Positions 53,232 through 62,085 are shown, counted from the stretch's first letter. The stretch: DNA of 64,000 bases from Arthrobacter sp. cf158 (GCF_900106835.1 NZ_FNNR01000009.1:1-64000); one strand, 5' to 3'. Notes: generated by a model from the sequence alone, not told the origin. Numbers and translations are program-made.

Positions 53232-54440
53232 ATGCCGCACTACCTGCCGGCGTCGAGGGTCACCCGCATCAAGTCCTCAGCGAGCGTCGCCGCGGCCGCC
53301 CGCGTCCGCGAACTCAAAGCCGAAGGCATCCCGATCATCGACCTGACGGTCGGCGAGCCGGACTTCGATACCCCGGACCACATCAAGGCAGCCGCAATAG
53401 AGGCGATCAACAACGGAGAGACCAAGTACACCTCGGTGACAGGCACGCCGGAGCTGCAGACCGCCATTCTGCGCAAGGTCGAAAGCCACACCGGTCACCA
53501 CTATGAGCGGAACCAGCTGACCATTGGCGGCGGGGCCAAGCAGGTCCTGTACGTGGCGCTGATGGCGTCGCTCAACGCGGGCGACGAAGTGATTGTCCCC
53601 GCGCCGTACTGGGTTTCCTATCCGGACATGGTCCTGGCCAACGACGGAACTCCTGTGATCGTTGCTTGCGGCGAAGAGACAGGCTTCAAGCTCACCCCTG
53701 ATGCCCTGGCGAAGGCCATCACCCCCAAGACCAAATGGCTCATCCTCAACGCCCCGTCCAACCCCACGGGCGCCGTGTACACGCGTGAGGAACTGCAGGC
53801 ACTCGGCGCAGTGCTTGAGGAACACCCGCACGTCTTCGTCCTCACCGACGAGATCTACGACGAAATCCACTTTGGTGACGGGCGTGTGACCAGCCTGGTC
53901 ACAGCCGTACCGGCGCTGAAGGACCGCATCCTGCTGGTGAACGGCGTCTCCAAGGCCTACGCCATGACGGGTTGGCGGCTCGGCTATGGAGTGGGTCCCG
54001 CACCGCTGATTGCGGCCATGAACAAACTGCAGTCCCAGACGTCGTCGTGCCCATCGTCCATCAGTCAAGCCGCCGCGGTGGCGGCGCTGAACGGAGATCA
54101 GTCCTTCGTCCGCGACAGCGTGGAGGTGTACCGCAAGCGCCGGGACGCCGCCGTCGAGGGCCTTAACGCCATCAATGGACTCTCCGTCGCGCCAGCGGAA
54201 GGGGCGTTTTATGCCTACGTGAACTGCAGCGGCGTGATCGGCAAGACCACCCGGTCCGGGTCCGTCATCGAGAACGACCAGGACTTCACGCTCTACCTGC
54301 TGGACGCCGCCCGCGTGGCCGTCATCCAGGGTTCGGCCTACGGCCTGGGCCCGTACTTCCGGATCTCCTTCGCCACCTCGCTGGAGACCATCAACGCCGG
54401 CGTGGACTCCATCCGCGATGCCGTCAACGCCCTCACCTAG
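53232..54440 (+). CDS. PLP aminotransferase, aspartate-aminotransferase family
   Basis: A 402-residue class I/II aminotransferase. IIDLTVGEPDFDTP is the N-terminal signature, NAPSNPTGAVYT and DEIYDEIHF flank the cofactor, and K241 in NGVSKAYAMTGWRLGYG forms the aldimine. It is followed 13 bp later by an RraA-type aldolase gene, which suggests it makes a 4-hydroxy-2-oxo acid from an amino acid for that aldolase. Aspartate or glutamate-type substrates are most likely. Confidence 0.9.
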   Translation: MPHYLPASRVTRIKSSASVAAAARVRELKAEGIPIIDLTVGEPDFDTPDHIKAAAIEAINNGETKYTSVTGTPELQTAILRKVESHTGHHYERNQLTIGGGAKQVLYVALMASLNAGDEVIVPAPYWVSYPDMVLANDGTPVIVACGEETGFKLTPDALAKAITPKTKWLILNAPSNPTGAVYTREELQALGAVLEEHPHVFVLTDEIYDEIHFGDGRVTSLVTAVPALKDRILLVNGVSKAYAMTGWRLGYGVGPAPLIAAMNKLQSQTSSCPSSISQAAAVAALNGDQSFVRDSVEVYRKRRDAAVEGLNAINGLSVAPAEGAFYAYVNCSGVIGKTTRSGSVIENDQDFTLYLLDAARVAVIQGSAYGLGPYFRISFATSLETINAGVDSIRDAVNALT

Positions 54441-54453
54441 AAAGATTCAGACC

Positions 54454-55128
54454 ATGATCCACGTCAAGACCAAGTTCCAGCGCCCTGATGCCGACGTCGT
54501 CAGCCGCCTCGCCGCCTTTTCTTCCGCCACGATCCACGAGGCACAGGGCCGCCGCGGCGCGTTGAGCTCCAGGATCAAACCGATCGACCGCTCCATGTCC
54601 TTCTGCGGCCCGGCCGTGACTGTCGCTTGCGCTCCGCAGGACAACCTCATGCTTCAAGTGGCCATCCACTACGCACAGGCCGGCGACGTGGTCCTGGTGG
54701 GTGCGCAGGAAATGGCCGAGGCCGGCACGTTCGGTGACGTCCTGGGCAACGCCATGAAGGCCAAGGGCATCGCTGCGATGGTTACCGATTCCGGTGTGCG
54801 CGATACCCAGGACCTGATCGAACTCGGCCTGCCTGTTTTCTCCGGCAGTGTCAGCATCAAGGGCACGGTCAAGGAAACGCTCGGGCCCATCAACCACCCC
54901 ATCGTCTTTGGCGACGAGATCATTTACCCCGGCGACATCCTCCGCGGCGACGCTGACGGTGTTGTGGTGGTCCGCCGCGAAGAAGCCGAGGAAGTCATCG
55001 CACTGTCCCAGGCCCGCGATGACCACGAGCGCGAACTCATCAAGCTTTACCACGACGGCGGCAACACCATTGAGCTCTGTGGCCTCACGGAGAAGCTCAA
55101 GGAGAAGGGCCTCCTGGTGGAGGACTAG
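54454..55128 (+). CDS. RraA family aldolase (4-carboxy-4-hydroxy-2-oxoadipate aldolase-like)
   Basis: A 225-residue RraA-fold protein. TDSGVRDTQDLIELGLPVFS contains the RD active-site pair; PGDILRGDADGVVVVRRE is the second block. Length and blocks fit LigK/GalC/ProA-type aldolases, which split 4-hydroxy-4-carboxy-2-oxoadipate or 4-hydroxy-4-methyl-2-oxoglutarate and also decarboxylate oxaloacetate. ATG 54454 is used, 13 bp after the aminotransferase stop. Products are likely pyruvate plus a second keto acid. Confidence 0.85.
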   Translation: MIHVKTKFQRPDADVVSRLAAFSSATIHEAQGRRGALSSRIKPIDRSMSFCGPAVTVACAPQDNLMLQVAIHYAQAGDVVLVGAQEMAEAGTFGDVLGNAMKAKGIAAMVTDSGVRDTQDLIELGLPVFSGSVSIKGTVKETLGPINHPIVFGDEIIYPGDILRGDADGVVVVRREEAEEVIALSQARDDHERELIKLYHDGGNTIELCGLTEKLKEKGLLVED

Positions 55129-55140
55129 GAGCATCTGTCA

Positions 55141-55183
55141 GGGCCGGTCACGCATCGTTGAAAGACGAGGTGGCCGGCCCCTT
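55141..55183 (+). terminator. Terminator after the RraA aldolase gene
   Basis: GGGCCGGTCA pairs with TGGCCGGCCC (one G-T wobble) around a 20-base loop, followed by CTTT. Ends the aminotransferase-aldolase transcript. Confidence 0.65.
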
Positions 55184-55210
55184 TGGCGTGTTCTTCAGAG
55201 CACAACAAAA

Positions 55211-55252
55211 GGCGCCTTGCCCGGACTCTTAAGTCTCTACGGGCAGGGCGCC
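55211..55252. terminator. Second hairpin after the aldolase gene
   Basis: GGCGCCTTGCCCG and CGGGCAGGGCGCC form a 13-bp stem with one wobble; the loop holds a smaller GACT/AGTC palindrome. Lies between the aldolase gene and the minus-strand 73-residue gene. Confidence 0.7.
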
Positions 55253-55347
55253 TCAGTGGGTGCAGCTGAGGGGGAGTACGACGGCGGGTGGCCGGGTTGT
55301 GTGGCTACGCCCGCCGGGGCTGTTGGCTGGCGGCGTCAGTGGCTGGC

Positions 55348-55569
55348 TTAGTCCAGTCCGGAGTGCCCTGGCCGGGTATCCACCAAATGCCATTCGATGC
55401 TGTTGCCTGCGTGGGTGGGCATCAGGCTGCCTTCAAAGACGAACAACGGCTCGCCGATCCCGCCGAGCGGACGCCAAAAACCATTCCGGGGGCAATGGAA
55501 TCCGGTCCGTGCGCTGACAGTTCCGCGGGTTGGATTCGACACCCATCCGGCTGTGCTGATCTTTTTCAC
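55348..55569 (-). CDS. Small hypothetical protein
   Basis: A 73-residue protein. GTG 55569 has AAAGGAA six bases upstream, a good site. STAGWVSNPTRGTVSARTGF and CPRNGFWRPLG give a Gly/Trp/Arg-rich compact look, with one Cys. Similar small proteins occur in Micrococcaceae, but I cannot name the family. It lies between the aldolase and lysR genes, on the lysR strand. Confidence 0.6.
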   Translation of the reverse strand: MKKISTAGWVSNPTRGTVSARTGFHCPRNGFWRPLGGIGEPLFVFEGSLMPTHAGNSIEWHLVDTRPGHSGLD

Positions 55570-55650
55570 CGTTGTTTCCTTTGAACTTGCCCGCAGAATC
55601 CGTGGGCTGGTTTCGAATTGTTTGCTAATTCGATATTAGGAAATTAAAAC

Positions 55651-55666
55651 GGTCTTGAATAAGACC
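55651..55666. promoter_or_regulatory. GGTCTTGAATAAGACC palindrome
   Basis: A perfect 6-bp inverted repeat, 82 bp upstream of the 73-residue gene and 28 bp after the lysR stop. On the minus strand it is followed by GTTTTAATTT, so it could be the lysR terminator. Alternatively, since GGTCTT recurs at other promoters nearby, it may bind a regulator. Confidence 0.5.
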
Positions 55667-55693
55667 AAAGCTGTCTGTCCGGATAAGGCTTTG

Positions 55694-56638
55694 TTATGGA
55701 TGGGCCGGGAGTTGCACGGGGTCGGTCCCGTACTTGTTGATCAGTTGTTGATGCAGCATCTCTTTGACCACCAGCAGTACGGCAGAAGCAGCCTCGGACA
55801 AGGGCTCGTGGTCCGGGGTGCACAGGGCGATCTTGCTCTGCAGGCCAGGTTCCACGATCCGCAACACTTTGAAGTCCTGGTCCGGGAACAGGGCGTCCGC
55901 GGCAGACTTGGGCAGAACTGTGCCGCCGAGGTTGGCGCGGATGAGCCGGGTGAGGGAGGGAACGGACTCCACTTCGCCCACCAATTTCAAGGGAAGATCC
56001 TGTTCTGCCAGGCCCTTCTCGATGAGCTGGCGCAGGGTGTGGTTCTTTTCCGGGAGGAACAGCCCTACTGTGCTGGCTTCGGCGAGGGTGACGGTGTCCT
56101 TGCCGTGATCGATGTCCACATCCGGGTGCACCACCAGATGAAGGTCTTCCACAATCATGGTGGTGAACTGCACGCCCCGAATCTTTCCGGGCTCGTAGAT
56201 CAAGGCCATGTCCAGGCGGCCGTTCTTGATGGCCTCACTCAGTACGCCGCCAAAGATCTCGGTCAGATGGACCACGATGTCAGGGTACCGCCGGCCAACT
56301 TCGCTGATGATCTGGGGCGTCAGGCTACTGGCCATGCTGTAAGGCGCGATCGCAATGGAGACGCGGCCGGAGGGTGCGGCTCCGGAGGAGGCGACGTCCT
56401 GCCTGGCCTGTTCCACAAGTCGAAGAATCGACTGCGCGTGCCGGTACAGCGTGTGCCCGGCGGCGGTGGGCTCGACTCCTTGTTTGCTGCGGATCAGCAA
56501 ACGCTGCTTGAGGTCGTTCTCCAGTGCCGATACCTGCTGGCTCAAGGCCGGCTGGGCCACGTGGAGCGCCGCCGCAGCCTTGGTGATGCTGCCGGAATCA
56601 ACGATCTGCACGAAGTATGAAAGCTTGCGCGTATCCAT
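55694..56638 (-). CDS. LysR family regulator
   Basis: A 314-residue regulator. HTH is in the first 60 residues (SGSITKAAAALHVAQPALSQ, then QVSALENDLKQRLLIR), followed by the two-lobed co-inducer domain. The Nac-like branch is suggested by GSITKAAAALHVAQPALSQQ. ATG 56638 has GGAAGG seven bases upstream. Divergent from pxpA with palindromic sequence between, so it probably controls pxpABC and neighbours. Confidence 0.9.
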   Translation of the reverse strand: MDTRKLSYFVQIVDSGSITKAAAALHVAQPALSQQVSALENDLKQRLLIRSKQGVEPTAAGHTLYRHAQSILRLVEQARQDVASSGAAPSGRVSIAIAPYSMASSLTPQIISEVGRRYPDIVVHLTEIFGGVLSEAIKNGRLDMALIYEPGKIRGVQFTTMIVEDLHLVVHPDVDIDHGKDTVTLAEASTVGLFLPEKNHTLRQLIEKGLAEQDLPLKLVGEVESVPSLTRLIRANLGGTVLPKSAADALFPDQDFKVLRIVEPGLQSKIALCTPDHEPLSEAASAVLLVVKEMLHQQLINKYGTDPVQLPAHP

Positions 56639-56750
56639 GGGTCTGCCTTCCTGGAGGGCCACGTCCCCGGGTGGCATGCGTTAGGGAAATTCTATCCGGG
56701 CGACTGTGGGACCCAAGACACAGTACAGGGTGGTGCAGGTCATAACGGAG

Positions 56751-56778
56751 AGCTATCACGGGATAGCTATTAGGTCTT
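56751..56778 (+). promoter_or_regulatory. LysR-type palindrome and GGTCTT element upstream of pxpA
   Basis: AGCTATCACGGGATAGCT (56751-56768) is a perfect 7-bp inverted repeat with a 4-bp centre, containing TATC-N4-GATA. ATTAGGTCTT (56769-56778) follows and is identical to the element 85 bp before the aminotransferase gene. Sits between divergent lysR and pxpA. Confidence 0.65.
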
Positions 56779-56903
56779 TGTGCAACGTGGTTGACCGGTG
56801 CGAGACTTTTGGAAAGAACTTCAGGCGACGCTTTGGGAATCCACTGGCGTTCGGTATTTACCGGAAATTCAATTCCACTGCAAAACCACGGAAAGAGAAA
56901 CAC

Positions 56904-57692
56904 GTGAACCCGACAATTGATCTTGTAGCGGATCTTGGAGAGGGATTTGGCGCCTACACCATTGGCGACGATTCCGAACTCCTGGAAATCGTTTCAAGTG
57001 CCAATATCGCATGCGGGTTCCATGCCGGTGATCCGGACATCATGGCCGCCACTGTTGCTGAATGCGTTCGCCGCGGAGTAGGCATCGGGGCTCACCCGAG
57101 CTTCCCGGATCTGCGGGGGTTCGGACGCCGGGACATGGGCCTCACTGCCACCGAAGTCCAAAACGATGTCTTGTACCAACTGGGTGCCCTGAACGGTTTC
57201 GCGTCCTTCCACGGCACCAAGGTCACGCACCTCGCTCCACACGGCCGGCTCGGCAACCTCGTCGCTGTCCGCTCCGACTATGCCCAGGCTGTGGCTGAGA
57301 CCGCGGCCCGTGTGGACAACGAGCTGATCGTGGTGGCCCAGGAAGGCGAACTGGCCGTTGCTGCACGCAACGCCGGGCTGGACGTTGCGATCGTTGGCAT
57401 CGTGGACCGGGCTTACCAGGAAGACGGCACGTTGGTTCCCCGCAGCCAGCCCGGTGCTGTGCTGCATGATCCCGCAGAGATCGTGGACCGCACGCTTCGT
57501 ATGGTGATTGATGGCAAGATCCGCTGCGCCAACGGCGTGGACATGGACATCGACGTCGACACCGTCCTCCTTCACGGAGACAACCCCGGCGCTGTTGAGC
57601 TGGCGCGCCGGATCCGCTCCGAGCTCATCTCCGCCGGCGTCAGCATCGCACCGCTGGCCGAGGTCATGGATGCCAAGAGGAAGGCGGCCTGA
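56904..57692 (+). CDS. pxpA: 5-oxoprolinase subunit A (LamB/YcsF family)
   Basis: A 262-residue protein. DLVADLGEGFGAY, ANIACGFHAGDP and GAHPSFPDLRGFGRR are the family blocks. PxpABC hydrolyses 5-oxoproline to glutamate using ATP; PxpA is the hydrolase subunit. GTG 56904 has GGAAAGAG six bases upstream. First gene of pxpABC and the transporter run. Confidence 0.92.
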   Translation: MNPTIDLVADLGEGFGAYTIGDDSELLEIVSSANIACGFHAGDPDIMAATVAECVRRGVGIGAHPSFPDLRGFGRRDMGLTATEVQNDVLYQLGALNGFASFHGTKVTHLAPHGRLGNLVAVRSDYAQAVAETAARVDNELIVVAQEGELAVAARNAGLDVAIVGIVDRAYQEDGTLVPRSQPGAVLHDPAEIVDRTLRMVIDGKIRCANGVDMDIDVDTVLLHGDNPGAVELARRIRSELISAGVSIAPLAEVMDAKRKAA

Positions 57693-57693
57693 C

Positions 57694-58461
57694 ATGTCCG
57701 TTCTTGCAGCGGCCCCCACCGAGATCTACGAATCGGGAGACTCCGCACTGCGTGTTGTCGCGATCTCCGAAGCCAGCGAACTCAACTGGCTGACCGTCCA
57801 CGGACTGGCCGACTGGCTGGAAAGCTGCGGCGCTGAAGGCCTGCACGGCGCAGTTCCCACCTATGACTCCGTGCTTGTTGAGTTTGATCCCATCCTCGTT
57901 TCCGCACGCCAGGTGCGCGCCTTCGTCAAGCTTGGTCTTCTGGAACTCGGACGTTCCGCCGCCTCGGCTGCCGCTCCGCGGGAGTTCGACGTTCCCGTGG
58001 TCTACGGAGGCGAGTACGGTCCGGACCTGGAGCGCGTCGCCGATCACCAGGGCATCTCCGTGGAGGAAGTCATCCGCCTCCACACCGGGAAGACCTACAC
58101 CGTTCGCTGCCTGGGCGCGCCTGCAGGCTCACCCATGATGGACGGCCCGGCATTCCCCAAGCCGGTGCCGCGCCTCAAGGACCCACGGCTCAGCGTTCCA
58201 GCTGGTGCAGTGGCCGTAGCCGGGCGACAGGCAGTCATCGCTCCCGCGTCGGCTCCCGGAGGCTGGTGTGTCATTGGACAGACCCCGCTTTCGGTCCTGA
58301 ACATTCGCCGCGAACCGTTGGTGCCCTACAAGCCGGGTGACATCCTGCGTTTCCGGCAGATCCGAGCCGAAGACTTCAGCGGGTTCGTGGGCATGGAACT
58401 CGAGCCCCGCGCAGTGGAACCTCACGCGCTCGAACCCCTCACATCAGGGGCTCAGCCATGA
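57694..58461 (+). CDS. pxpB: 5-oxoprolinase subunit B
   Basis: A 255-residue KipI/AHS1-type protein. FDVPVVYGGEYGPDLERVA and FPKPVPRLKDPRLSVPAGAV match the family; GGWCVIGQTPL follows. Works with PxpC in ATP-dependent lactam activation. Starts 1 bp after the pxpA stop; its stop overlaps pxpC (ATGA). Confidence 0.92.
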   Translation: MSVLAAAPTEIYESGDSALRVVAISEASELNWLTVHGLADWLESCGAEGLHGAVPTYDSVLVEFDPILVSARQVRAFVKLGLLELGRSAASAAAPREFDVPVVYGGEYGPDLERVADHQGISVEEVIRLHTGKTYTVRCLGAPAGSPMMDGPAFPKPVPRLKDPRLSVPAGAVAVAGRQAVIAPASAPGGWCVIGQTPLSVLNIRREPLVPYKPGDILRFRQIRAEDFSGFVGMELEPRAVEPHALEPLTSGAQP

Positions 58462-59471
58462 GCGGCGAAATCCTGATCCAGCAGCCCGGTAACGCCGTCG
58501 TCACAGACCTCGGCAGGACCCGCGGCCCCCGCTTCGGTCTTCCCGTCAACGGCGCACTGGACCAGTACTCGGCCCGTGCCGCCAACATCCTGGCAGGCAA
58601 CCTGGACAACCACCCCCTGGTGGAGATCACGGCACTCGACTTCCGGATGAAGGCCACCACCGACATCCTGATCGCCGTCACCGGCGCTCCGCTCACGCTC
58701 ACTGTTGGTGGCCGCCCGTCCAGCCAGTGGGAACCGGTGTCAGTCCGTGCAGGAGAAACGGTCTCCATCCGCGGAATCCACCGCGGCCTCCGCGCCTACC
58801 TGGCCATTCACGGCTCCATCGAAGCTGAGACACTGCTGGGCAGTGTAGCTCCGGACACCGTGGTGGGCTTCGGGCTGCAACTCAAGGAAGGCACCCGCCT
58901 CCTGACCCGCAGGAGCGTTGGCCCCGTTCGTCAGCCGTACTTTGATCTTCCGCTCTTCCGGCTGGGCCTTGACCGGCCCCGCATGGACTCAGACTTGTTG
59001 GTCGATGTGACCGACGGGCCGGACGTCGCCGAGTTTGGCGAATCCGGTGAACTGCTCTTCACCTCGGAATACGCCGTCAGCGGCCGCAGCAACCACATCG
59101 GCCTGCGGCTCGGCGGGGAACTTCCGGAAAGAACCTCAAGCGGCGAAGTCCTTTCCCGCGGAGTGCCAGTGGGCGCCGTCGAGGTTCCTTCACGGGAAGA
59201 GCTGCTGGTACTGCACCGGGGACGCGGCGTCACCGCCGGGTATCCCGTCCTGGCAGTAGTCACCAGCACCGGACTGGATGTCCTGGCCCAAGCGAGGCCA
59301 GGGGACAAAGTCCGTTTTCGGAAAACCACAGTGGCAGAAGCAACTGCCGCCCATAGGCGCTCGCGGGCCCACCTTGAAACCCTCCGCGAATCCGTCAACA
59401 CCGTCTTCGGACTCCTCGGCATCGGATGCCGTCCCCAGTGGCAGGACCTACCAGTTGCGGCATGCAGCTAA
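58458..59471 (+). CDS. pxpC: 5-oxoprolinase subunit C
   Basis: A 337-residue KipA/AHS2-type protein. VTDLGRTRGPRFGLPVNGAL and NHPLVEITALDF are typical. ATG 58458 overlaps the pxpB stop by 4 bp. Forms the 5-oxoprolinase with PxpA and PxpB. Confidence 0.92.
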   Translation: MSGEILIQQPGNAVVTDLGRTRGPRFGLPVNGALDQYSARAANILAGNLDNHPLVEITALDFRMKATTDILIAVTGAPLTLTVGGRPSSQWEPVSVRAGETVSIRGIHRGLRAYLAIHGSIEAETLLGSVAPDTVVGFGLQLKEGTRLLTRRSVGPVRQPYFDLPLFRLGLDRPRMDSDLLVDVTDGPDVAEFGESGELLFTSEYAVSGRSNHIGLRLGGELPERTSSGEVLSRGVPVGAVEVPSREELLVLHRGRGVTAGYPVLAVVTSTGLDVLAQARPGDKVRFRKTTVAEATAAHRRSRAHLETLRESVNTVFGLLGIGCRPQWQDLPVAACS

Positions 59472-59526
59472 AACCCTGTCGTCACACCAGTAGGCGTTGC
59501 TACGCTCATCTCAGTAAGGAAAAGTC

Positions 59527-60867
59527 ATGACCGCAAGCACCAACGCTGCGCCAGTGCAGCATGAGCGGCTCACCAGCCGCCAAACCCGCAAGGTTGTCAC
59601 CGCAGGTTGTGTTGGCATCTTCGTGGAACTGTACGACAACGGCATTTTCGCCTTCATGGCGGGAACGCTGGCGCTCGTCTTCCTGGCCCCGGGCAACCCG
59701 GACAACGCCCTGCTCTTCGTTTTCGCCGGTTACGCGGTCTCGTTCTTCGTTCGTCCGCTCGGCGCCGTGGTGTGTGGCTACCTCGGAGACCGGATCGGCC
59801 GGCAAAAGCTACTGGTCTTCGTCATCCTCCTGATCAGTGTTGCCACCGCCGGTATCGGTTTGCTGCCCCCCTTTGCGGCCATCGGCGTGGCAGCCCCCAT
59901 TCTGCTGGTCCTCCTGCGCCTCCTGCAGGGCTTCTCCGTCGGTGGCGAGGCTGCCGGCGCCATGACCTTCCTCGCTGAGCACGCCCCTGAAGGCAAGCGC
60001 GGCATCATTACCTCCTACGCCCAGATCGCCTCCTTCGCAGCACTGCTCACCGGTACTTTGGTGGCCTACTCCATGTCCCCGTGGCTCACCCAGGCAGCGA
60101 TCGACGGCGGCGGCTTCGGTTCGTTCGCATGGCGCATCCCGTTCCTGGTGGCCATCCCCATGGGCATCATCGGCTGGTACATCCGCAAGGCCATCAGCGA
60201 TACCCCCAATTTCGAGAAGCTGAAGGAAGAGGGCGGCCTCTCCAAGAACCCGCTCAAGGAAGCCTTCCAGTCCAAGGAACACCGCCGTGCCATGCTCCTG
60301 GCCCTCTTCATCCCGCTGATGAACGGCTCCGGCTACTACGTCCTGTTCTCCTACATGCCCACGTTCCTCAAGGGCAAGCAGCTGAACTTCACCATCGGCG
60401 AAGCCCTCCTGGTCACCGCCTGCAGCCTGGTGGTCATCTGCATCGCCATCCCGTTCATGGGCGCCCTGTCCGATCGCGTTGGCCGCAAGAAGGTCATCGC
60501 AGGCTCCGCAATCGCCATGGCAGTCCTCGGTATCCCGTCCTACGCCCTGATCGCCACCGGTCAAATGGGCTTGGCCATCCTGGGCGCCTGCATCATGGCC
60601 ATCGTCTTTGCCGGCCACACCGCAGTCATCCACATCCTGATCGTTGAACTGTTCCCCACCCGTGTCCGCTACTCCGCCTACGGCCTCGGCTACAACATCT
60701 CCTCGGCCCTCTTCGGCGGCACCGCCCCGCTGCTCATGACCTGGCTGATCGGCAGCACCGGCAACATCTACATGCCGGCCTTCTACGCAGTCATCACGGC
60801 GCTGGGCACCCTCATTGCGGTCAGCACGGTCAAGGACCGCGCCCACGAGCCACTGCGCGACGCCTAG
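59527..60867 (+). CDS. MFS transporter (metabolite:H+ symporter type)
   Basis: A 446-residue, 12-helix transporter. CVGIFVELYDNGIFAFMAGT and LGDRIGRQKLLVFV (loop 2-3) plus LLQGFSVGGEAAGAMTFLAE are the MHS-family blocks of organic-acid and proline/betaine importers. It follows pxpC by 55 bp and likely imports the substrate of the cluster. Confidence 0.88.
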   Translation: MTASTNAAPVQHERLTSRQTRKVVTAGCVGIFVELYDNGIFAFMAGTLALVFLAPGNPDNALLFVFAGYAVSFFVRPLGAVVCGYLGDRIGRQKLLVFVILLISVATAGIGLLPPFAAIGVAAPILLVLLRLLQGFSVGGEAAGAMTFLAEHAPEGKRGIITSYAQIASFAALLTGTLVAYSMSPWLTQAAIDGGGFGSFAWRIPFLVAIPMGIIGWYIRKAISDTPNFEKLKEEGGLSKNPLKEAFQSKEHRRAMLLALFIPLMNGSGYYVLFSYMPTFLKGKQLNFTIGEALLVTACSLVVICIAIPFMGALSDRVGRKKVIAGSAIAMAVLGIPSYALIATGQMGLAILGACIMAIVFAGHTAVIHILIVELFPTRVRYSAYGLGYNISSALFGGTAPLLMTWLIGSTGNIYMPAFYAVITALGTLIAVSTVKDRAHEPLRDA

Positions 60868-60885
60868 CCTCCACCCACCTCCGGC

Positions 60886-60917
60886 AAGTGCGCCGGGCTT
60901 CCACGTCCGGCGCACTT
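60886..60917 (+). terminator. Hairpin between MFS and SDR genes
   Basis: AAGTGCGCCGG and CCGGCGCACTT form a perfect 11-bp stem with a 10-base loop. No U-run. Could reduce SDR expression relative to the transporter. Confidence 0.65.
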
Positions 60918-60950
60918 CGCTCACCGATTCCCCACCTTTTGGAGAACCCC

Positions 60951-61700
60951 ATGTCTTTTTCTGACTACACCACCGCCCTGGTCACCGGAGCATCAACCGG
61001 TATGGGTGCAGCCATTGCTGAACGCCTCGCCAAGCGCGGCCTGACCGTTCACGCCGTGGCGCGCAACGAGGAACGCCTTGCCGAGTTGGCCGACCGCACC
61101 GGAGCCATCCCGCACGTAGTGGACCTGACCGACACAGCCGCGTTGGCCGCCGTCGTGAGCGACCTCAAGGTGGACGTCCTGGTGAACTGCGCCGGGGTTT
61201 CCCGGCCGGGCAACATCCTGGACTCGTCCGAAGAGGACATTGACGAACTGGTGGACGTGAACCTCCGCGGTCTCCTGCAGCTCACCCGACTGGTCCTGCC
61301 GGGCATGGTGGAGCGCGACCTCGGCCATGTCATCAACATCAGCTCGATCGCCGGCGTCTACAACTTCTACGGCCACACGGTCTACCACGCCACCAAGGCT
61401 GCCGTGCACCAGATCTCCCGCCAGCTCCGTAACGATACCGTCGGCAAGCGCATCCGTGTCACCGAAATCTGCCCGGGCCGCGTGGAGACCGAGATCTTCG
61501 GACGCAACATGGGCGGCACTCCCGAGGCCATGGAAGAAGCCTGGCAGACCTACTACGAGGGCTACGAGTCGCTCACCACGGACGACATCGTCAATGCCCT
61601 GGACTACGCCATCGAAACGCCGCGCCACGTCAATGTAGGCATGCTCGAACTCATGCCGACGTTCCAGGTGCCTGGTGGCCTGACGTTCGACCGGCGCTGA
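60951..61700 (+). CDS. Short-chain dehydrogenase/reductase
   Basis: A 249-residue classical SDR. TGASTGMG (12-19), NCAG (79-82), S131/S132 and YHATK (Y145, K149) are the catalytic and coenzyme sites. VNCAG and NISSIAGVY are standard. GGAG lies six bases before ATG. Last gene of the pxp cluster; may act on the hydroxy group of the pathway substrate (inference). Confidence 0.9.
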   Translation: MSFSDYTTALVTGASTGMGAAIAERLAKRGLTVHAVARNEERLAELADRTGAIPHVVDLTDTAALAAVVSDLKVDVLVNCAGVSRPGNILDSSEEDIDELVDVNLRGLLQLTRLVLPGMVERDLGHVINISSIAGVYNFYGHTVYHATKAAVHQISRQLRNDTVGKRIRVTEICPGRVETEIFGRNMGGTPEAMEEAWQTYYEGYESLTTDDIVNALDYAIETPRHVNVGMLELMPTFQVPGGLTFDRR

Positions 61701-61746
61701 CGTTCCACCGGCGCTGACCCCTCTCGGTCCAGGCGCCCCACAAGTT

Positions 61747-61772
61747 CCGGTGACACACACTCCCGTCACCGG
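61747..61772. terminator. Hairpin after the SDR gene
   Basis: CCGGTGAC and GTCACCGG (8 bp) with a 10-base loop. Followed closely by a stronger stem. Confidence 0.5.
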
Positions 61773-61780
61773 ATATATAG

Positions 61781-61811
61781 GCTGGCGGCCGCGTTAATCG
61801 CGGCCGCCAGC
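61781..61811. terminator. Perfect 13-bp stem
   Basis: GCTGGCGGCCGCG, loop TTAAT, CGCGGCCGCCAGC. Stable, without a U-run. Separates the SDR and zinc-ribbon genes. Confidence 0.7.
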
Positions 61812-61851
61812 ACCCGTATAAGCGCTGTTTACTACTCGAAAGCCACAGCCG

Positions 61852-62085
61852 ATGAGAAGGGCACTGTGCCTCGCTGACCGGAAAGACTGGGATGCCGAGG
61901 ACTTCGATAACCTCGACGATTACCGGCAGGAACCGCGGCGGCAGCAGCTGGTCTGCCTGGCGTGTGGGGGCAAGGCAATGTTCCGCTCCGCAGGGGTTGG
62001 CCGGAAGGCGACCTTCAGTGCACGGCATACCGCCGACTGCTGTCTGAACTCCCGGACGTGGACGGTGTTCCGGTACCTGCAATAG
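61852..62085 (+). CDS. Small zinc-ribbon-like protein
   Basis: A 77-residue protein. CLACGGKAMF and HTADCC suggest a CxxC-HxxxCC zinc site. Could be a stand-alone ribbon or a remnant of a larger DNA-processing protein. Weak ribosome site. No family recalled. Confidence 0.5.
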   Translation: MRRALCLADRKDWDAEDFDNLDDYRQEPRRQQLVCLACGGKAMFRSAGVGRKATFSARHTADCCLNSRTWTVFRYLQ

